The position numbers were made by a program, and so were the translations under genes. A model generated the notes under the pieces. It did not search any database and was not told the DNA's origin. It saw nothing but the letters and a program-made list of their open reading frames with translations. From Streptomyces sp. S.PB5 (GTDB taxonomy: Bacteria; Actinomycetota; Actinomycetes; Streptomycetales; Streptomycetaceae): a DNA stretch of 64,000 nt. The stretch covers positions 930,001 to 994,000 of the forward strand of contig NZ_JAQMWP010000001.1 of NCBI RefSeq assembly GCF_030403745.1, written 5' to 3'. Below are positions 6,900-15,869 of the stretch, in pieces (the stretch's first letter is position 1; the number at the start of each line of letters is the position of its first letter).

Positions 6900-9800
6900 C
6901 GCTGTTCCCGGGCGCGCTGGACCTCGGCGACCACATTGCGCACCTCGGTGGTGGCGAGACTGCTCCGCTCCACCATCTCCAGTGCGTCCACGAGGTCGGT
7001 GAGTCCGCCCGGCCGGGACCGGAGGGTGCGGACGAGCTCGAACATGGCCGTGCGCGGGGACACCGCATCGCGGTGGGGGACGTCGAGGAGCCCCCAGACC
7101 GCGATGCGGTTGTCCCGGCGCTGCAGGGAGGCGGAACGGTTCAAGGCGTTGACGAGACGATGGGTCAGCAGCGCGTCGTCGCTTTCGGCGGGGTCGGGCG
7201 CTCCGGGGAACGCCGGGGGCCTGCTCGGGAGGGACGGTCCCTCCATGGCAGTCCGCAGCACGTCACGAGCCGCGTCCGGATCGAGGTCGTACAAGGTGGG
7301 GACGGCGGCATCCCGCAGCGGGCGCGGCAGTTGCAGGGGGTCCACGGCCTGTACGAAGAACGGGATGAAACGGCGCGGGTCGCTGACCAGAGCGGCCCAT
7401 TCATCGTCGGTCGGGGCCACCGCCTCCAGGTAGCCGGGGGAGAGCAGGACCACGACGTTGTCGGACTGCGGGAACAGCGGGCGTCCCAGAGAGGTGTCCT
7501 CGGCCTCGGCCCTTACCTCGTAGCCCATGCGCTCCAGTTCGGAGGCGATCCAGTCGGCCCACCTACGATCCGCCTCGACGTGGCTGATCAGCACGTTGTC
7601 CTGGTCCGTGGGGGCGGTCGGGCGGGGCGGGCGTGTGTCGGAGTCCGGCTCCAGGATGTCGGCCGCCGTCCGGAGCACCTCGTCGAAGAGATGAGCGGTG
7701 GTGAACTCCAGGGGAGGAGAGTCGTCGAGGAGACGCTGCCGGACGCCGGTCGGCACGTCGGCTTTGCGCGCGTACGCGGTCACCGCCTCGATGGCCGGCC
7801 GGTGGTTCTCCACGGGGCCCTCCGCCGCGCTCAGATGCAGGGCGCTCAGCAGAGCGGCGGTGCGCAGGGTGTCGATATGGTCCAGGCCGAGATCCTGTCG
7901 TTGCCGGACAACGGTCGCCTCCAGAAGACTCTCGGCCGGCTTCTTGCGGCCGATGAGGAGCAGGGGAACGCACGAGAGAACGGCAATGCGGAACCTGGCA
8001 GCGGAGGCCGGGCCCAACTCCTTCCGTGACTGGAAGAAGGTCTCCTCGGCCAGCCGGCCGGCCTCCTCCAGCTCCCCGGCGTCCACCAGCAGAGCGACCA
8101 GACGCGCGGCGGTGCGCAGGGTGTCCCGGTGCTCCGGGCCGAGCGTCCGCCGTTGCCGGGCGAGCGTCTCCTCTCCCAGACGCACGCCTTCCTCGTCCAG
8201 GCCCAGGGCGCGCAGCGGTGTGAGCAGGGCGGACGCCAGCTCCAGATGCGTGGGGTGGTCGGGGCCGAGCTCGGCCCGCATCAGTTTGCGGGTGCCGGTG
8301 CCGAGCTCCAGGGCCGCCGCCCAGTCCTCCGACTCGATGAGCAGCGCGGTGAGTTGGGCGGCGGCACGCAGGGTGACCGGCTTGCCGGAACCGGCGTGGG
8401 TCCGCAGCCAGTTGAGGCGGTCCTCCGCCAACGGCCGTGCGACATCGGCCTGTTCGTTCTTCTGCAGCGCGTCGATCAGATACGACGTGATCTCGAGGGT
8501 GCTCGGATCGTCCGCGCCGAGCAGCGCGATCGAGGCTTCGCGGAGCGCCGTCAGCCGGGTCGCCGCGGCGGCCGCGTCGCCCTCCTGCAGCAGCCGTAGG
8601 CACCCTTCGCAGGCGGCCTTGAGCCCCTCGGCCCGGGTGAGGTCCCGGGGCGCGATGGCGAGCAGGTGGGGCAGCAGGAACCACGGGGGCTTGGACGTCG
8701 TACGCAGGGACGGCACGGCCGAGACCAGCATGGCCTGGGCGCCGAGGGCCGCGTCCGCACGTTCGGCCGGGGACATCTGGTCACGCAGGAGCGACTGGAC
8801 AGCCGCGTGGACGCGCACGGTGCCGTCGGATGTCCGGGCGAGGTCGAAGCGGTCCAGAGCGCCCAGTGCCGGGGTCTGCGTCCTTCCGTCCCGCCGCAGC
8901 AGTGTGGCCAGGGGTTCCGGGGCCCACTGCGGTACGTGGGTGCAGTCCCGGAGCCGGAAGGGTTCCGGTGCGAGCAGGGCACAGGCCTTCAGGAGGGCGA
9001 CCGCGCTCGGGTTCCGTTCCGAGAGCTCGGCGAGGCCGACCCGTACGGTCTGCGCGAGGCTGTGCGGCGGGCTTGTGGAGCGCCCCGGCGCGGACAGCGA
9101 CGCGCTGTAGTGGTCGGCGGAGACACCGCTGTTGATGGCACCGGCCGCCATCCCCACGGCCAGCGGAAGGATGTTGCCCCCGGCCGCCACCGCGCGGGCA
9201 CCCCGCGCGGTCACTGTGGGCGCGAGACCGCGGAGCAGGGCCACTGACTCCTCGGAGCTGAGCGGCCCCACCTCTATCCGGTCCCCGAAGCCCGTCCAGT
9301 CCCGGTTCGAGGAGATGAGCAGGACCTGGCCGGTGCCCGCTTCCCGCAGCAGTCGCTCCGGCAGCTCGGCGTCCGCCTCGTCCAGTACGTCGTCGAAGAC
9401 CAGCAACCAGCGGTTGCGGACCCGCAGTTCGGCGGCAAGGGCCGTCACCGAACGGCTGGTCGGCTGGTCGGCGGGGGCGCCGAGATGAGTCGCGAGGTCG
9501 GAGACCTGCACGGTGGCGGCGTGGCCGCTGCCCGGCGCGAACCACCAGACGAGTTCGTACTCGCCCGCGAAGCGCTGCGCGTACTCGACGGCCAGCTGGG
9601 TCTTGCCCGCGCCCGGTTCTCCGACCAGGACGGCCCGGGAGCGGGCGGTCAGCGCCGCTCTGAGGTCCTTCAGCAGTTCGACGCGGCCCACGAACCGGTC
9701 CGCGCGCGGCGGCACCCGCCACACCCGGGGGCGGGTCCCGGGCATACGGGGGCTGGTCGCGCCGAAGCGCCGCAGCCTGCCCCCGGTCGCCGGACGCCCG

Positions 9801-10198
9801 GGGGCGACAGCCTGCAGCAGGATCTCCCGCGCGGCGGATTCGTCGAGACCGTCGCCGCCCAGCCGTACGACCTGCCGGTCACGGAGGTCCGACGGGATCG
9901 GGCCGTCACCCAGCAGCACCGGGATCGGCTCCGGCCCCGTGGGGTCGCCGAGCGCCGACTCCACCGCGGCGTGGCCGCGGTCGACCTGCGCCGTCGGAAC
10001 CAGCGCCAGCACCAGATCGGCCCTGCGCAGCGCGTCCTGCGTCGCTGCTCGCCAGTCGTCCCCGGGGCGCAGCTCCCAGACGTCCAGCCACGGCTCGTGC
10101 CCGGCGTCCTGGAGCTGCCACCCGATCCACTCGGCCCAGGCCTGTTCGGCCCACGGGTAACTGATGAAACACAAGGCCATGGCCCGCCCCCCGTTCAC
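6896..10198 (-). CDS. TIR-NB-ARC-TPR-TIR STAND protein, FxsT-like
   Basis: The 1100-residue protein reads in order: TIR 1 (residues 8-130, starting ALCFISYPWAEQ, with Glu80 in the catalytic-glutamate region); NB-ARC ATPase (about 165-450, P-loop GEPGAGKTQ at 193-201, Walker B LLVFDD at 265-270, sensor-like LLISSNRDW at 293-301); six TPR units of the LGPDHPxTL type (about 540-810); a divergent TIR 2 (about 875-960); and a helical C-terminus (FELVRTLRSRPGGLTDLVDALE) like an effector-associated domain. This is a STAND sensor architecture. Similar proteins occur in Streptomyces fxs loci (FxsT) and in anti-phage systems. ATG at 10198 is used; ATG at 10180 is possible. Ligand and output are unknown. 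Confidence 0.8.
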   Translation of the reverse strand: MNGGRAMALCFISYPWAEQAWAEWIGWQLQDAGHEPWLDVWELRPGDDWRAATQDALRRADLVLALVPTAQVDRGHAAVESALGDPTGPEPIPVLLGDGPIPSDLRDRQVVRLGGDGLDESAAREILLQAVAPGRPATGGRLRRFGATSPRMPGTRPRVWRVPPRADRFVGRVELLKDLRAALTARSRAVLVGEPGAGKTQLAVEYAQRFAGEYELVWWFAPGSGHAATVQVSDLATHLGAPADQPTSRSVTALAAELRVRNRWLLVFDDVLDEADAELPERLLREAGTGQVLLISSNRDWTGFGDRIEVGPLSSEESVALLRGLAPTVTARGARAVAAGGNILPLAVGMAAGAINSGVSADHYSASLSAPGRSTSPPHSLAQTVRVGLAELSERNPSAVALLKACALLAPEPFRLRDCTHVPQWAPEPLATLLRRDGRTQTPALGALDRFDLARTSDGTVRVHAAVQSLLRDQMSPAERADAALGAQAMLVSAVPSLRTTSKPPWFLLPHLLAIAPRDLTRAEGLKAACEGCLRLLQEGDAAAAATRLTALREASIALLGADDPSTLEITSYLIDALQKNEQADVARPLAEDRLNWLRTHAGSGKPVTLRAAAQLTALLIESEDWAAALELGTGTRKLMRAELGPDHPTHLELASALLTPLRALGLDEEGVRLGEETLARQRRTLGPEHRDTLRTAARLVALLVDAGELEEAGRLAEETFFQSRKELGPASAARFRIAVLSCVPLLLIGRKKPAESLLEATVVRQRQDLGLDHIDTLRTAALLSALHLSAAEGPVENHRPAIEAVTAYARKADVPTGVRQRLLDDSPPLEFTTAHLFDEVLRTAADILEPDSDTRPPRPTAPTDQDNVLISHVEADRRWADWIASELERMGYEVRAEAEDTSLGRPLFPQSDNVVVLLSPGYLEAVAPTDDEWAALVSDPRRFIPFFVQAVDPLQLPRPLRDAAVPTLYDLDPDAARDVLRTAMEGPSLPSRPPAFPGAPDPAESDDALLTHRLVNALNRSASLQRRDNRIAVWGLLDVPHRDAVSPRTAMFELVRTLRSRPGGLTDLVDALEMVERSSLATTEVRNVVAEVQRAREQR

Positions 10199-10265
10199 AC
10201 CTTCGTCGGAAGACTACGGCGTGTTCCGGGGGCCGGGGGCGCTTTCGGCCGCCTCGCGCAGCTCC

Positions 10266-11483
10266 CTACAGCGCCTGGGCGGCCGGCTTCACCATGCCGC
10301 GCACGGTGCGGGACTTCACGAAGTCGCCCATCGCCGTCATCTCCCACTCGCCGGAGAACTGCTTGATCAGTTTCGCCATCATCACGCCCGTCTGGGGCTC
10401 GGCGCTGGTGAGGTCGAAGCGGACGAGTTCCTCGCCGGTGGTGCCGTCCAGGAGGCGGCAGTAGGCCTTGGCGACCTCGGTGAACTTCTGGCCGGAGAAG
10501 GAGTTGACGGTGAAGACCAGGCCGGTGACCTCCTGGGGCAGTCGCCCGAGGTCCACGGTGATCACCTCGTCGTCGCCGCCGCCCTCGCCGGTGAGGTTGT
10601 CACCGGAGTGCCGGATGGCGCCGCCCACGATCTGGAGCTTGCCGAAGTAGCAGCTGTCGACGTGGTTGCGCTGCGGGCCGAAGGCGATGACCGAGGCGTC
10701 GAGGTCGATGTCCTTGCCGCGGTAGGCGGGCTCCCAGCCCAGGCCCATCTTCACCGAGGAGAGCAGCGGGCGGCCGCCCTTGACCAGGGAGACGGTCTGG
10801 TTCTTCTGGAGGCTGACCCGGCCCTTGTCGAGGTTGATCTTCCCGGCGCCGGGCGCGTGCGCGGGCGGCGGCGGGGGAGTGGCCATCGGCGGGGCGGGCG
10901 GGGTGACCGGGGTCTGGATCGTGGGCTGGGGCGGGGCGACCGGGGCGGCAGGCTGGGGCGGGGCCACGGGAGTCGGGGCCGGCTCCTCCACCGTGACGCC
11001 GAAGTCCGTGGCGATGCCGGCGAGGCCGTTGGCGTACCCCTGGCCCACCGCGCGTGCCTTCCACGCGCCGTTGCGGAGGTAGACCTCCACGATCACCAGC
11101 GCCGTCTCGGTGCCTAGCTGCGGGGGTGTGAAGGTGGCCAGGACGGAGTTGTCGTCCGCGTTGCGGATCGTGGCCGTGGGTTCGATGCCCTGGAAGGTCT
11201 GGCCCGCGGCGTCCGGGCTGGCGGTGACGACGATCTTCTCGATGCCGGGCGGGACCGCGGCGGTGTCGACGATGATCGCGTCCGGAGCGGCGCCGCCGCC
11301 CGAGCGGTACGTCACGCCCGGGCCGCTGGGCTGGTTGTAGAAGATGAAGTCGTCGTCCGAGCGCACCTTGCCGTCGGCGGTGAGCAGCAGGCTCGATACG
11401 TCGAGCCGCACCGGAGCGGCGACGTCCACCGTCACGCGCGCGGCGGAGAGAGGGATGTTCGAGCCGGGGGTCATAGCTGTCAT
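10266..11483 (-). CDS. TerD-family protein with two TerD domains and proline-rich linker
   Basis: The 405-residue protein has two TerD (tellurium-resistance/stress) domains. The first, about residues 3-155, holds the family motif DDDFIFYNQP; the second, about 215-405, starts KINLDKGRVSLQKN and keeps the GDDEVITVDL region. They are joined by a proline-rich linker at about 165-215. TerD domains bind calcium and occur in Ter modules tied to tellurite, phage and envelope stress. No other ter gene is in the window. The start is ATG 11483 or ATG 11474; the latter gives the usual MTPGSNIPL N-terminus. No clear ribosome-binding site precedes either. The gene follows the TIR operon's upstream edge on the same strand but transcribes toward it. 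Confidence 0.85.
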   Translation of the reverse strand: MTAMTPGSNIPLSAARVTVDVAAPVRLDVSSLLLTADGKVRSDDDFIFYNQPSGPGVTYRSGGGAAPDAIIVDTAAVPPGIEKIVVTASPDAAGQTFQGIEPTATIRNADDNSVLATFTPPQLGTETALVIVEVYLRNGAWKARAVGQGYANGLAGIATDFGVTVEEPAPTPVAPPQPAAPVAPPQPTIQTPVTPPAPPMATPPPPPAHAPGAGKINLDKGRVSLQKNQTVSLVKGGRPLLSSVKMGLGWEPAYRGKDIDLDASVIAFGPQRNHVDSCYFGKLQIVGGAIRHSGDNLTGEGGGDDEVITVDLGRLPQEVTGLVFTVNSFSGQKFTEVAKAYCRLLDGTTGEELVRFDLTSAEPQTGVMMAKLIKQFSGEWEMTAMGDFVKSRTVRGMVKPAAQAL

Positions 11484-11537
11484 GCCCGGTGAACGAGCCA
11501 GACCGCTTTACCGTTCCCTTACCCGCGGCCGATCCGG

Positions 11538-11762
11538 TCAGCGGCGGTTCCGGGGGTGGTTGCGGGCGGTGCGTTCGTTGCCGCGCTTGTAGTTCCCGGT
11601 CCAGCGGGCCATGACCAGCTGGGGGTCGGGGGCGGATTCGACCTCGGCGAGGAACTGCTCGGCTCGGGGTCCGTTGAGGGTGGTCGCGGGGCGGTCGTGG
11701 TGGGTGATGTGGACGGTGCCGCTCGAGTGCGTCTCGTAGCGGAATCCATGGGGGCTCGGCAT
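11538..11762 (-). CDS. Small hypothetical protein, 74 residues
   Basis: The reading frame starts MPSPHGFRYETHSSGTV and ends in a basic tail (RGNERTARNHPRNRR). A longer in-frame start at 11972 would add a proline/arginine-rich stretch of non-coding look and is rejected. The protein is hydrophilic, with no signal or membrane segment. It ends 54 bases upstream of the TerD gene on the same strand and could share its transcript. I recall similar short Streptomyces proteins but cannot name a family, so no function is given. Confidence 0.55.
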   Translation of the reverse strand: MPSPHGFRYETHSSGTVHITHHDRPATTLNGPRAEQFLAEVESAPDPQLVMARWTGNYKRGNERTARNHPRNRR

Positions 11763-11920
11763 GTCGGGGATGGTAGGGGGCCGGTGCGGGCGGGTCCCAG
11801 TGGTTTTCCAGGGGCGGGGCCACAGGCTCGTTCCGGGCGGGTCCCGGGCTTCTCCCGGGCGAGGGCTCGTGCTTGTCCCGGGCTCGGACTGTTCGGCGAA
11901 CAGGTATTCGGTTGCCTGTG

Positions 11921-13066
11921 ATGATCGTGCTCGATGCAATGGCGCGCATGAATACGTCCCCGTCCGCGTCACTGTCCCGCTCGCCCTCGCCCTCGCCCTC
12001 GCCCGTCCGGATCGGCGCCCTCGTTCCGCTGACCCCGCCCGGCTGGGTCGGGGCGGGCCGGCACCTGCTCGCCGGTCTGGAGCTGGGGGTGCGCGAGGTC
12101 AATGACGGCGGTGGGATCGGTGGCCGGCCGCTGGAGCTCGTGGTCCGGGACACCGCGGCCGATCCGCAGCGGGCCGCGGCGGCCGTGGACGAGCTGGCCG
12201 GTCTGGGCGTGGCCGCGCTGGCGGGCGAGTACCACAGCGTCGTCGCCCGTGCCGCCGCCGGCCGGGCCGATGCCCTGGGCCTGCCGTACCTGTGCTCGTC
12301 GGCGGTGCTCGACGGGCTCACCGGGCAACCGACGGACCGGGTCGCGCGCCTGTCCCCGCCGCAGTCCCGCGGCTGGCGGAGCTACGCGGACTTCCTGCTC
12401 GGCGCGGGCCACAGCCGTATCGCCGTGGCGGTCCAGCCGAGCGTCTACTGGGCTGCCGGGACCGCCATCCTGCGGGAGTACGTCGCTGCTCGCGGCGGCA
12501 CCCTCGTCGAACTGGACATGACCGCGCTCACCCCCGAGAAGGTGTGCGACGCGCTCGTCGACCAGCGGGCGACAGCCCTCCTTCTCCTGGTCGGTCTCCC
12601 GGACCCGGCCGTGCCGGTCGTCCGGTCCGTGCGCCGGGACCCACGCCTCGCCGAGGTCCTGATCGGCGCACCGGCCGGGCAGCCCGAACTCGCCGAATGG
12701 GCGGAACTGCTGGGAGACGACGGCTGCGGGGTCCCGTTCCTGCGCTACCTGCCCGAACGGTTCACCCCACTCGGCGCCCGAGTCGAGGCCGCCCTCCGCG
12801 AACAGCTGGGCGAAGCACCCTCCTTCGTCGCCTTCGAGGGCCACGACACGATCACCGTCCTCGCCGACCTGTTTTGCTCGCACGGCACGGACCGGGCGCG
12901 GGTGGCCGAGTCCTGGCCGCGGGTCGCGGTCGACGGCACCCGCGGCCGGATCAGGTTCTCCCGCGTCCCGGGCATCAACGTGTGGCAGTGGGCCTCGGCC
13001 CCGGTCCAGGTCGTCGACCGGGACCCGGCGGAACCGGACCGTTTCCGGGTGCTGCACGCCGGTTGA
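11921..13066 (+). CDS. Periplasmic-binding-fold (Leu/Ile/Val-binding type) protein without signal peptide
   Basis: The protein (about 370-381 residues depending on start) has the two-lobed type-I periplasmic-binding fold of branched-chain amino-acid receptors: IGALVPLTPPGWVGAGRHL, LELGVREVNDGGGIGGRPLEL, PYLCSS and VAFEGHDTI. No signal peptide or lipobox precedes the fold. Instead there is a Ser-Pro repeat encoded by TCGCCC hexamers (about 11979-12004). It therefore looks cytosolic and may act as a sensor or amidase-type regulator rather than a transport receptor. No permease or ATPase gene is adjacent. ATGs at 11921, 11939 and 11948 are all possible; none has a clear ribosome-binding site. 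Confidence 0.7.
   Translation: MIVLDAMARMNTSPSASLSRSPSPSPSPVRIGALVPLTPPGWVGAGRHLLAGLELGVREVNDGGGIGGRPLELVVRDTAADPQRAAAAVDELAGLGVAALAGEYHSVVARAAAGRADALGLPYLCSSAVLDGLTGQPTDRVARLSPPQSRGWRSYADFLLGAGHSRIAVAVQPSVYWAAGTAILREYVAARGGTLVELDMTALTPEKVCDALVDQRATALLLLVGLPDPAVPVVRSVRRDPRLAEVLIGAPAGQPELAEWAELLGDDGCGVPFLRYLPERFTPLGARVEAALREQLGEAPSFVAFEGHDTITVLADLFCSHGTDRARVAESWPRVAVDGTRGRIRFSRVPGINVWQWASAPVQVVDRDPAEPDRFRVLHAG
11979..12004 (+). repeat. TCGCCC hexamer repeat inside the binding-fold gene
   Basis: About four tandem copies of TCGCCC encode a Ser-Pro repeat at the N-terminus of the binding-fold protein. Copy number of such a repeat can change by slippage in 6-base steps without breaking the frame. 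Confidence 0.7.
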
Positions 13067-13093
13067 GAAGCGCCGGGCCGGTCCGTCCGGGAC

Positions 13094-14083
13094 CTACGGC
13101 ACGACGACGATCTTGCGGCCCACCCCCGCCGCGAACTGGTCCAAGGCCTCCGGATACCGCTCCAACGGAATCCGGTCGCTGATGAACACCTCCGGGTCCA
13201 GCACCCCGTTCGCGAAGAGTTCGGCCGCCCGCTCGAAGCTGTGGAGCACGGCCATCGACCCGGTGATGGTGATCTCCTGGTTGTAGATGCGGTACGGATC
13301 GATCGTCACCCGCGTCGCGTAGTCGGCCACCCCGAACTGGAGGAACGTGCCCGCCTTCGCCACCCGCTCCAACCCGTCCTGGATCGCCGCCGCGTTGCCC
13401 GTCGCATCGACGACGACGTCCCAGCCCCGCGGCCGCTCCAGCTCGTCCGCGTTCGCCGCCGAGGCGGAGACCCCCAGCCGGCGGGCCGTCTCCAGACGCG
13501 CCGGATTCACATCCACCACGTCCACCGTCGCCGCCCCGGTCCGCTTCGCCAGCTCCAGCATCATCAGGCCCATCGTGCCGGAGCCGTAGATCAGGACGTG
13601 GGCGCCGAGACGGGACCGCAGGACGTCGTACCCGCGCACCGCGCACGACAACGGTTCCACCAGCGCCGCGTCCTGGGTGCGGACGTGCTCGGGGAGCCGT
13701 ACGCAGTTCGCGACCGGCGCCACCGCGTACTGCGCCGCGCCTCCCGCCGTGGTCACGCCGATCGCGGCCCAGCGTTCGCAGAGGTTGTTGTGGCCGGTAC
13801 GGCAGTAGCGGCACTCGTAGCAGTACAGCGACGGGTCGACGGCCACCCGGTCGCCCACCGACAGCTCCGTCACCTGGGCGCCGACGCCGACCACCTCACC
13901 CGCGAACTCGTGCCCGGGCACGATCGGCAGCTTGGGGGCGAACTCGCCCTGGAGGATGTGCAGATCGGTTCCGCACAGCCCGCACGCGGCGACCTCCACG
14001 ACGACCTCGCGCGGCCCTGGCGTCGGGTCCGGGACCTCGGCCACGACGGCACGGCCCACGGACTCGATGACGGCGGCCTTCAT
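13094..14083 (-). CDS. Zinc-dependent medium-chain alcohol/polyol dehydrogenase
   Basis: This 329-residue MDR enzyme has the catalytic zinc ligands Cys37 (CGLCGTDLH) and His58-Glu59 (GHEFAGEVVG), four structural-zinc cysteines (Cys88, 91, 94, 102) and a Rossmann motif GSGTMG at 167-172. Relatives oxidise sorbitol, threonine or similar secondary alcohols with NAD(P). Its ATG overlaps the stop of the upstream permease (ATGA), making it the last gene of a five-gene polyol operon. It probably performs the first catabolic step on the imported substrate, likely a sugar alcohol to the ketose. Substrate cannot be fixed from sequence. Confidence 0.88.
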   Translation of the reverse strand: MKAAVIESVGRAVVAEVPDPTPGPREVVVEVAACGLCGTDLHILQGEFAPKLPIVPGHEFAGEVVGVGAQVTELSVGDRVAVDPSLYCYECRYCRTGHNNLCERWAAIGVTTAGGAAQYAVAPVANCVRLPEHVRTQDAALVEPLSCAVRGYDVLRSRLGAHVLIYGSGTMGLMMLELAKRTGAATVDVVDVNPARLETARRLGVSASAANADELERPRGWDVVVDATGNAAAIQDGLERVAKAGTFLQFGVADYATRVTIDPYRIYNQEITITGSMAVLHSFERAAELFANGVLDPEVFISDRIPLERYPEALDQFAAGVGRKIVVVP

Positions 14084-14934
14084 TTCACGGCTCCCAACGA
14101 CAGGCCCTGGACCAGCTTGTCCTGGGCGGCAAACCCCGCGGCGAGCACCGGCAGGGAGATGACGAGCGACGCGGCGCACACCTTGGCCAGGAACAGGCCC
14201 TGGCTGGTGATGAAGCCGGTCAGGAAGACGGGGGCGGTCTCGGCCACGACCCCGGTCAGTACGCGGGCGAACAGCAGCTCGTTCCAGCTGAAGATGAAGC
14301 AGATCAGGGCGGTCGCGGCGATGCCGGGGAGGGCGATCGGGGCGACCACGCGGGCCAGGACCGTCGGGAGGCGGGCGCCGTCCACCCGTGCCGCCTCGAT
14401 GATCGCCACCGGCACCTCGGCCAGGAACGACTGCATCATCCAGACCGCGATCGGCAGGTTCATCGACGTGTAGAGGATGACCAGCAGCCAGATGTTGTCG
14501 AGCAGGTCCGTGTTCTTCGCGAACAGATAGATCGGCAGCAGACCCGCCACCACCGGGAGCATCTTCGTCGACAGGAAGAAGAACAGCACGTCCGTCCACT
14601 TGCGCACCCGGTTGACCGACAGGGCGTACGCCGCCGGCAGGGCCAGCAGCAGGACGAACAGCGTCGACGCGACCGACGCCACCGTCGAGTTGATCAGCGA
14701 CGGCCAGGGGCTCGCCCCGCCGCCCGTGCCGAAGAACTCGCGGTAGCCGTCCAGGGTGAGGGCGGCCCCGAAGGAGGGCGGGTTGGTCGCCGCGTCCGCC
14801 TCCGAGTGGAAGGACGTCAGGGCCATCCAGGCGATGGGGAGGAAGAACGCCACCCCCAGCAGCCAGGCCAGCAGACCCAGGCCGGCACCCTTGCGGCGGA
14901 CGGCCGCAGCACTCACCGCGTGCGGAGCACTCAT
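14080..14934 (-). CDS. Carbohydrate ABC transporter permease (MalG-type)
   Basis: The 284-residue inner-membrane protein has six predicted membrane segments, starting LGLLAWLLGVAFFLPIAWM. The EAA loop that docks the ATPase is EAARVDGARLPTVLARVVAPIALPG. It is the MalG-type partner of the permease directly upstream; the two genes overlap by ATGA, and it overlaps the dehydrogenase downstream in the same way. No ATPase gene is in the operon. In Streptomyces the shared ATPase MsiK energises such CUT1 importers, which is the likely arrangement here. Confidence 0.9.
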   Translation of the reverse strand: MSAPHAVSAAAVRRKGAGLGLLAWLLGVAFFLPIAWMALTSFHSEADAATNPPSFGAALTLDGYREFFGTGGGASPWPSLINSTVASVASTLFVLLLALPAAYALSVNRVRKWTDVLFFFLSTKMLPVVAGLLPIYLFAKNTDLLDNIWLLVILYTSMNLPIAVWMMQSFLAEVPVAIIEAARVDGARLPTVLARVVAPIALPGIAATALICFIFSWNELLFARVLTGVVAETAPVFLTGFITSQGLFLAKVCAASLVISLPVLAAGFAAQDKLVQGLSLGAVK

Positions 14935-15869
14935 GCCCTGCTCGCCTCCTCTCGGAACAGGGACGACACCACGCGCAGCGCGAAGGTCGCGATGATGATC
15001 GAGCCGATGACCACCAGGACGCCGGCGGCCGAGGCGAGGCCGTTCTCGTGGGCCTGGTAGAAGCTCTGGTAGACGGTGTAGGGCAGATTCGCCGTGCCCA
15101 GGCCGCCCGAGGTGATGGTGAAGACCGCGTCGAAGTTCTGGACGATGTAGATCGAGCCCAGCAGGGCGCCGAGTTCCAGGTAGCGGCGCAGATGCGGGAG
15201 CGTCAGATGGCGGAAGATCTGCCAGTCGCTCGCGCCGTCCACCCGTGCCGCCTCGATCTGCTGGGGGTCGCGGCTCTGCAGACCCGCCAGCAGGATCAGC
15301 ATCATGAACGGGGTCCACTGCCAGACCAGAGAGGCCTCCACCGCGAGCAGCGGGGTGTTGGAGATCCAGTCGGGCTGTGGGCCGCCCACATAGTGCAACA
15401 ACCCATTGAGCAAGCCGTATTCAGGGTTGTAGAGCACATGCTTCCAGAGCAGGGCCGCCGCCACCGGGACCACGAGGAAGGGCGCGATCAACAGGGTGCG
15501 CACCACTCCCCGGCCCTTGAACCGGCGGTCCAGCAACAGCGCCAGGACCAGGCCGAGCACCAGGCTCACCAGGACCACCGCCGCCGTCAGCAGGACCGTC
15601 GTCCACACCGAGTGGCGCAGGTCCGCGTCCGTGAGGACCTGGCGGTAGTTGTCGATGCCCGTGAAGCGGCGGGCGTCGGGGTAGAGGGAGTTCCAGTCGA
15701 AGAACGAGATCACCAGCGTGGCCACGAACGGGAGCTGGGTGACCACGATCATGAAGACCAGGGCGGGCAGGAGCGGGGCGCGGGTGGCCCAGTTGCGCAG
15801 GCGGGCCGACGGTGGGCGGGCGGTGCGTACCGGAGTCGCGGCCACGGGGGCCGTCGTTGTCGCTGTCAT
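14931..15869 (-). CDS. Sugar/polyol ABC transporter permease (MalF-type)
   Basis: This 312-residue permease begins with an alanine/threonine-rich tail, then six membrane segments (first at about 31-55: LLPALVFMIVVTQLPFVATL). The EAA loop is EAARVDGASDWQIFRHLTLPHL. It forms the channel with the downstream MalG-type permease. ATG 15869 overlaps the stop of the solute-binding gene (ATGA), so stoichiometry is set by translational coupling. The motif set (RRFTGIDNY, LGTANLPYTVYQ) resembles mannitol/sorbitol SmoF-like permeases, which agrees with the zinc dehydrogenase in the operon. Confidence 0.9.
   Translation of the reverse strand: MTATTTAPVAATPVRTARPPSARLRNWATRAPLLPALVFMIVVTQLPFVATLVISFFDWNSLYPDARRFTGIDNYRQVLTDADLRHSVWTTVLLTAAVVLVSLVLGLVLALLLDRRFKGRGVVRTLLIAPFLVVPVAAALLWKHVLYNPEYGLLNGLLHYVGGPQPDWISNTPLLAVEASLVWQWTPFMMLILLAGLQSRDPQQIEAARVDGASDWQIFRHLTLPHLRRYLELGALLGSIYIVQNFDAVFTITSGGLGTANLPYTVYQSFYQAHENGLASAAGVLVVIGSIIIATFALRVVSSLFREEASRA

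Noticed and set aside
10199..10265. Possible FxSxx-type peptide gene next to the TIR operon
   Set aside because: The gap of 67 bases holds no start, ribosome-binding site or terminal FxSxx motif, and none was found on the other side of the operon.
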